Assembly (NCBI GenBank): GCA_002422315.1
Contig: DIUJ01000030.1
Coordinates: forward strand, 1-7,417
Length of the DNA stretch: 7,417 nt
Direction of reading: 5' to 3'
Source: Bacteroidetes bacterium UBA6161
Lineage (GTDB): Bacteria > Bacteroidota > Bacteroidia > NS11-12g > UBA955
The notes under the pieces are model-generated. The model searched no databases. It was not told where the DNA came from and saw nothing but the letters and a program-made list of their open reading frames with translations. Made by a program: the position numbers and the translations under genes. Positions within the stretch are counted from its first letter, which is position 1. The number at the start of each line of letters is the position of its first letter. Below are positions 7,408 through 7,417 of this stretch, one piece after another.

Positions 7408-7417
7408 AATACGCATT

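Overview
This AT-rich window most likely comes from the chromosome of a member of the Bacteroidota. Four signs point that way: a C-terminal type IX secretion sorting domain at the left edge, a DUF4834-type small membrane protein, a carbamoyl-phosphate synthase large subunit without the C-terminal allosteric domain, and promoter-like sequences of the Bacteroidota form (TTG, then about 20 nt, then TAnnTTTG). Start codons lack obvious Shine-Dalgarno sequences, which also fits. I cannot name a genus.

Layout. Positions 1-146 hold the last 47 codons of a plus-strand gene for a large secreted protein with a gliding-motility-type (CHU_C, type B) sorting domain. A strong hairpin terminator at 166-200 lies between this gene and a convergent block on the minus strand. 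In the direction of transcription, from right to left, the minus-strand genes are an exported OmpA-domain protein (7234-5204), a membrane-anchored J-domain protein (5011-4100), carB (4041-1186), a 64-residue DUF4834-like membrane protein (1182-988) and a SAM-dependent methyltransferase (982-254). Spacers from carB to the DUF4834-like gene and on to the methyltransferase are only 3 and 5 bases, so these three are almost certainly one transcript. The J-domain gene ends 58 bases before the annotated carB start and probably belongs to the same operon, driven by a good promoter at 5026-5057. The OmpA-domain gene appears to be a separate unit with its own 183-base leader region.

How the genes work together. 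carB supplies carbamoyl phosphate for pyrimidine and arginine synthesis; its partner carA is not in the window. The other genes have envelope-linked or unknown roles, and I see no pathway joining them to carB. The gaps are all under 200 bases and contain only the sites listed. I found no RNA gene, CRISPR array, insertion sequence or prophage remnant. The window looks like ordinary chromosomal sequence. The points most worth a second look are the architecture of the OmpA-domain protein, the uncharacterised membrane J-domain protein next to carB, and the carB start.
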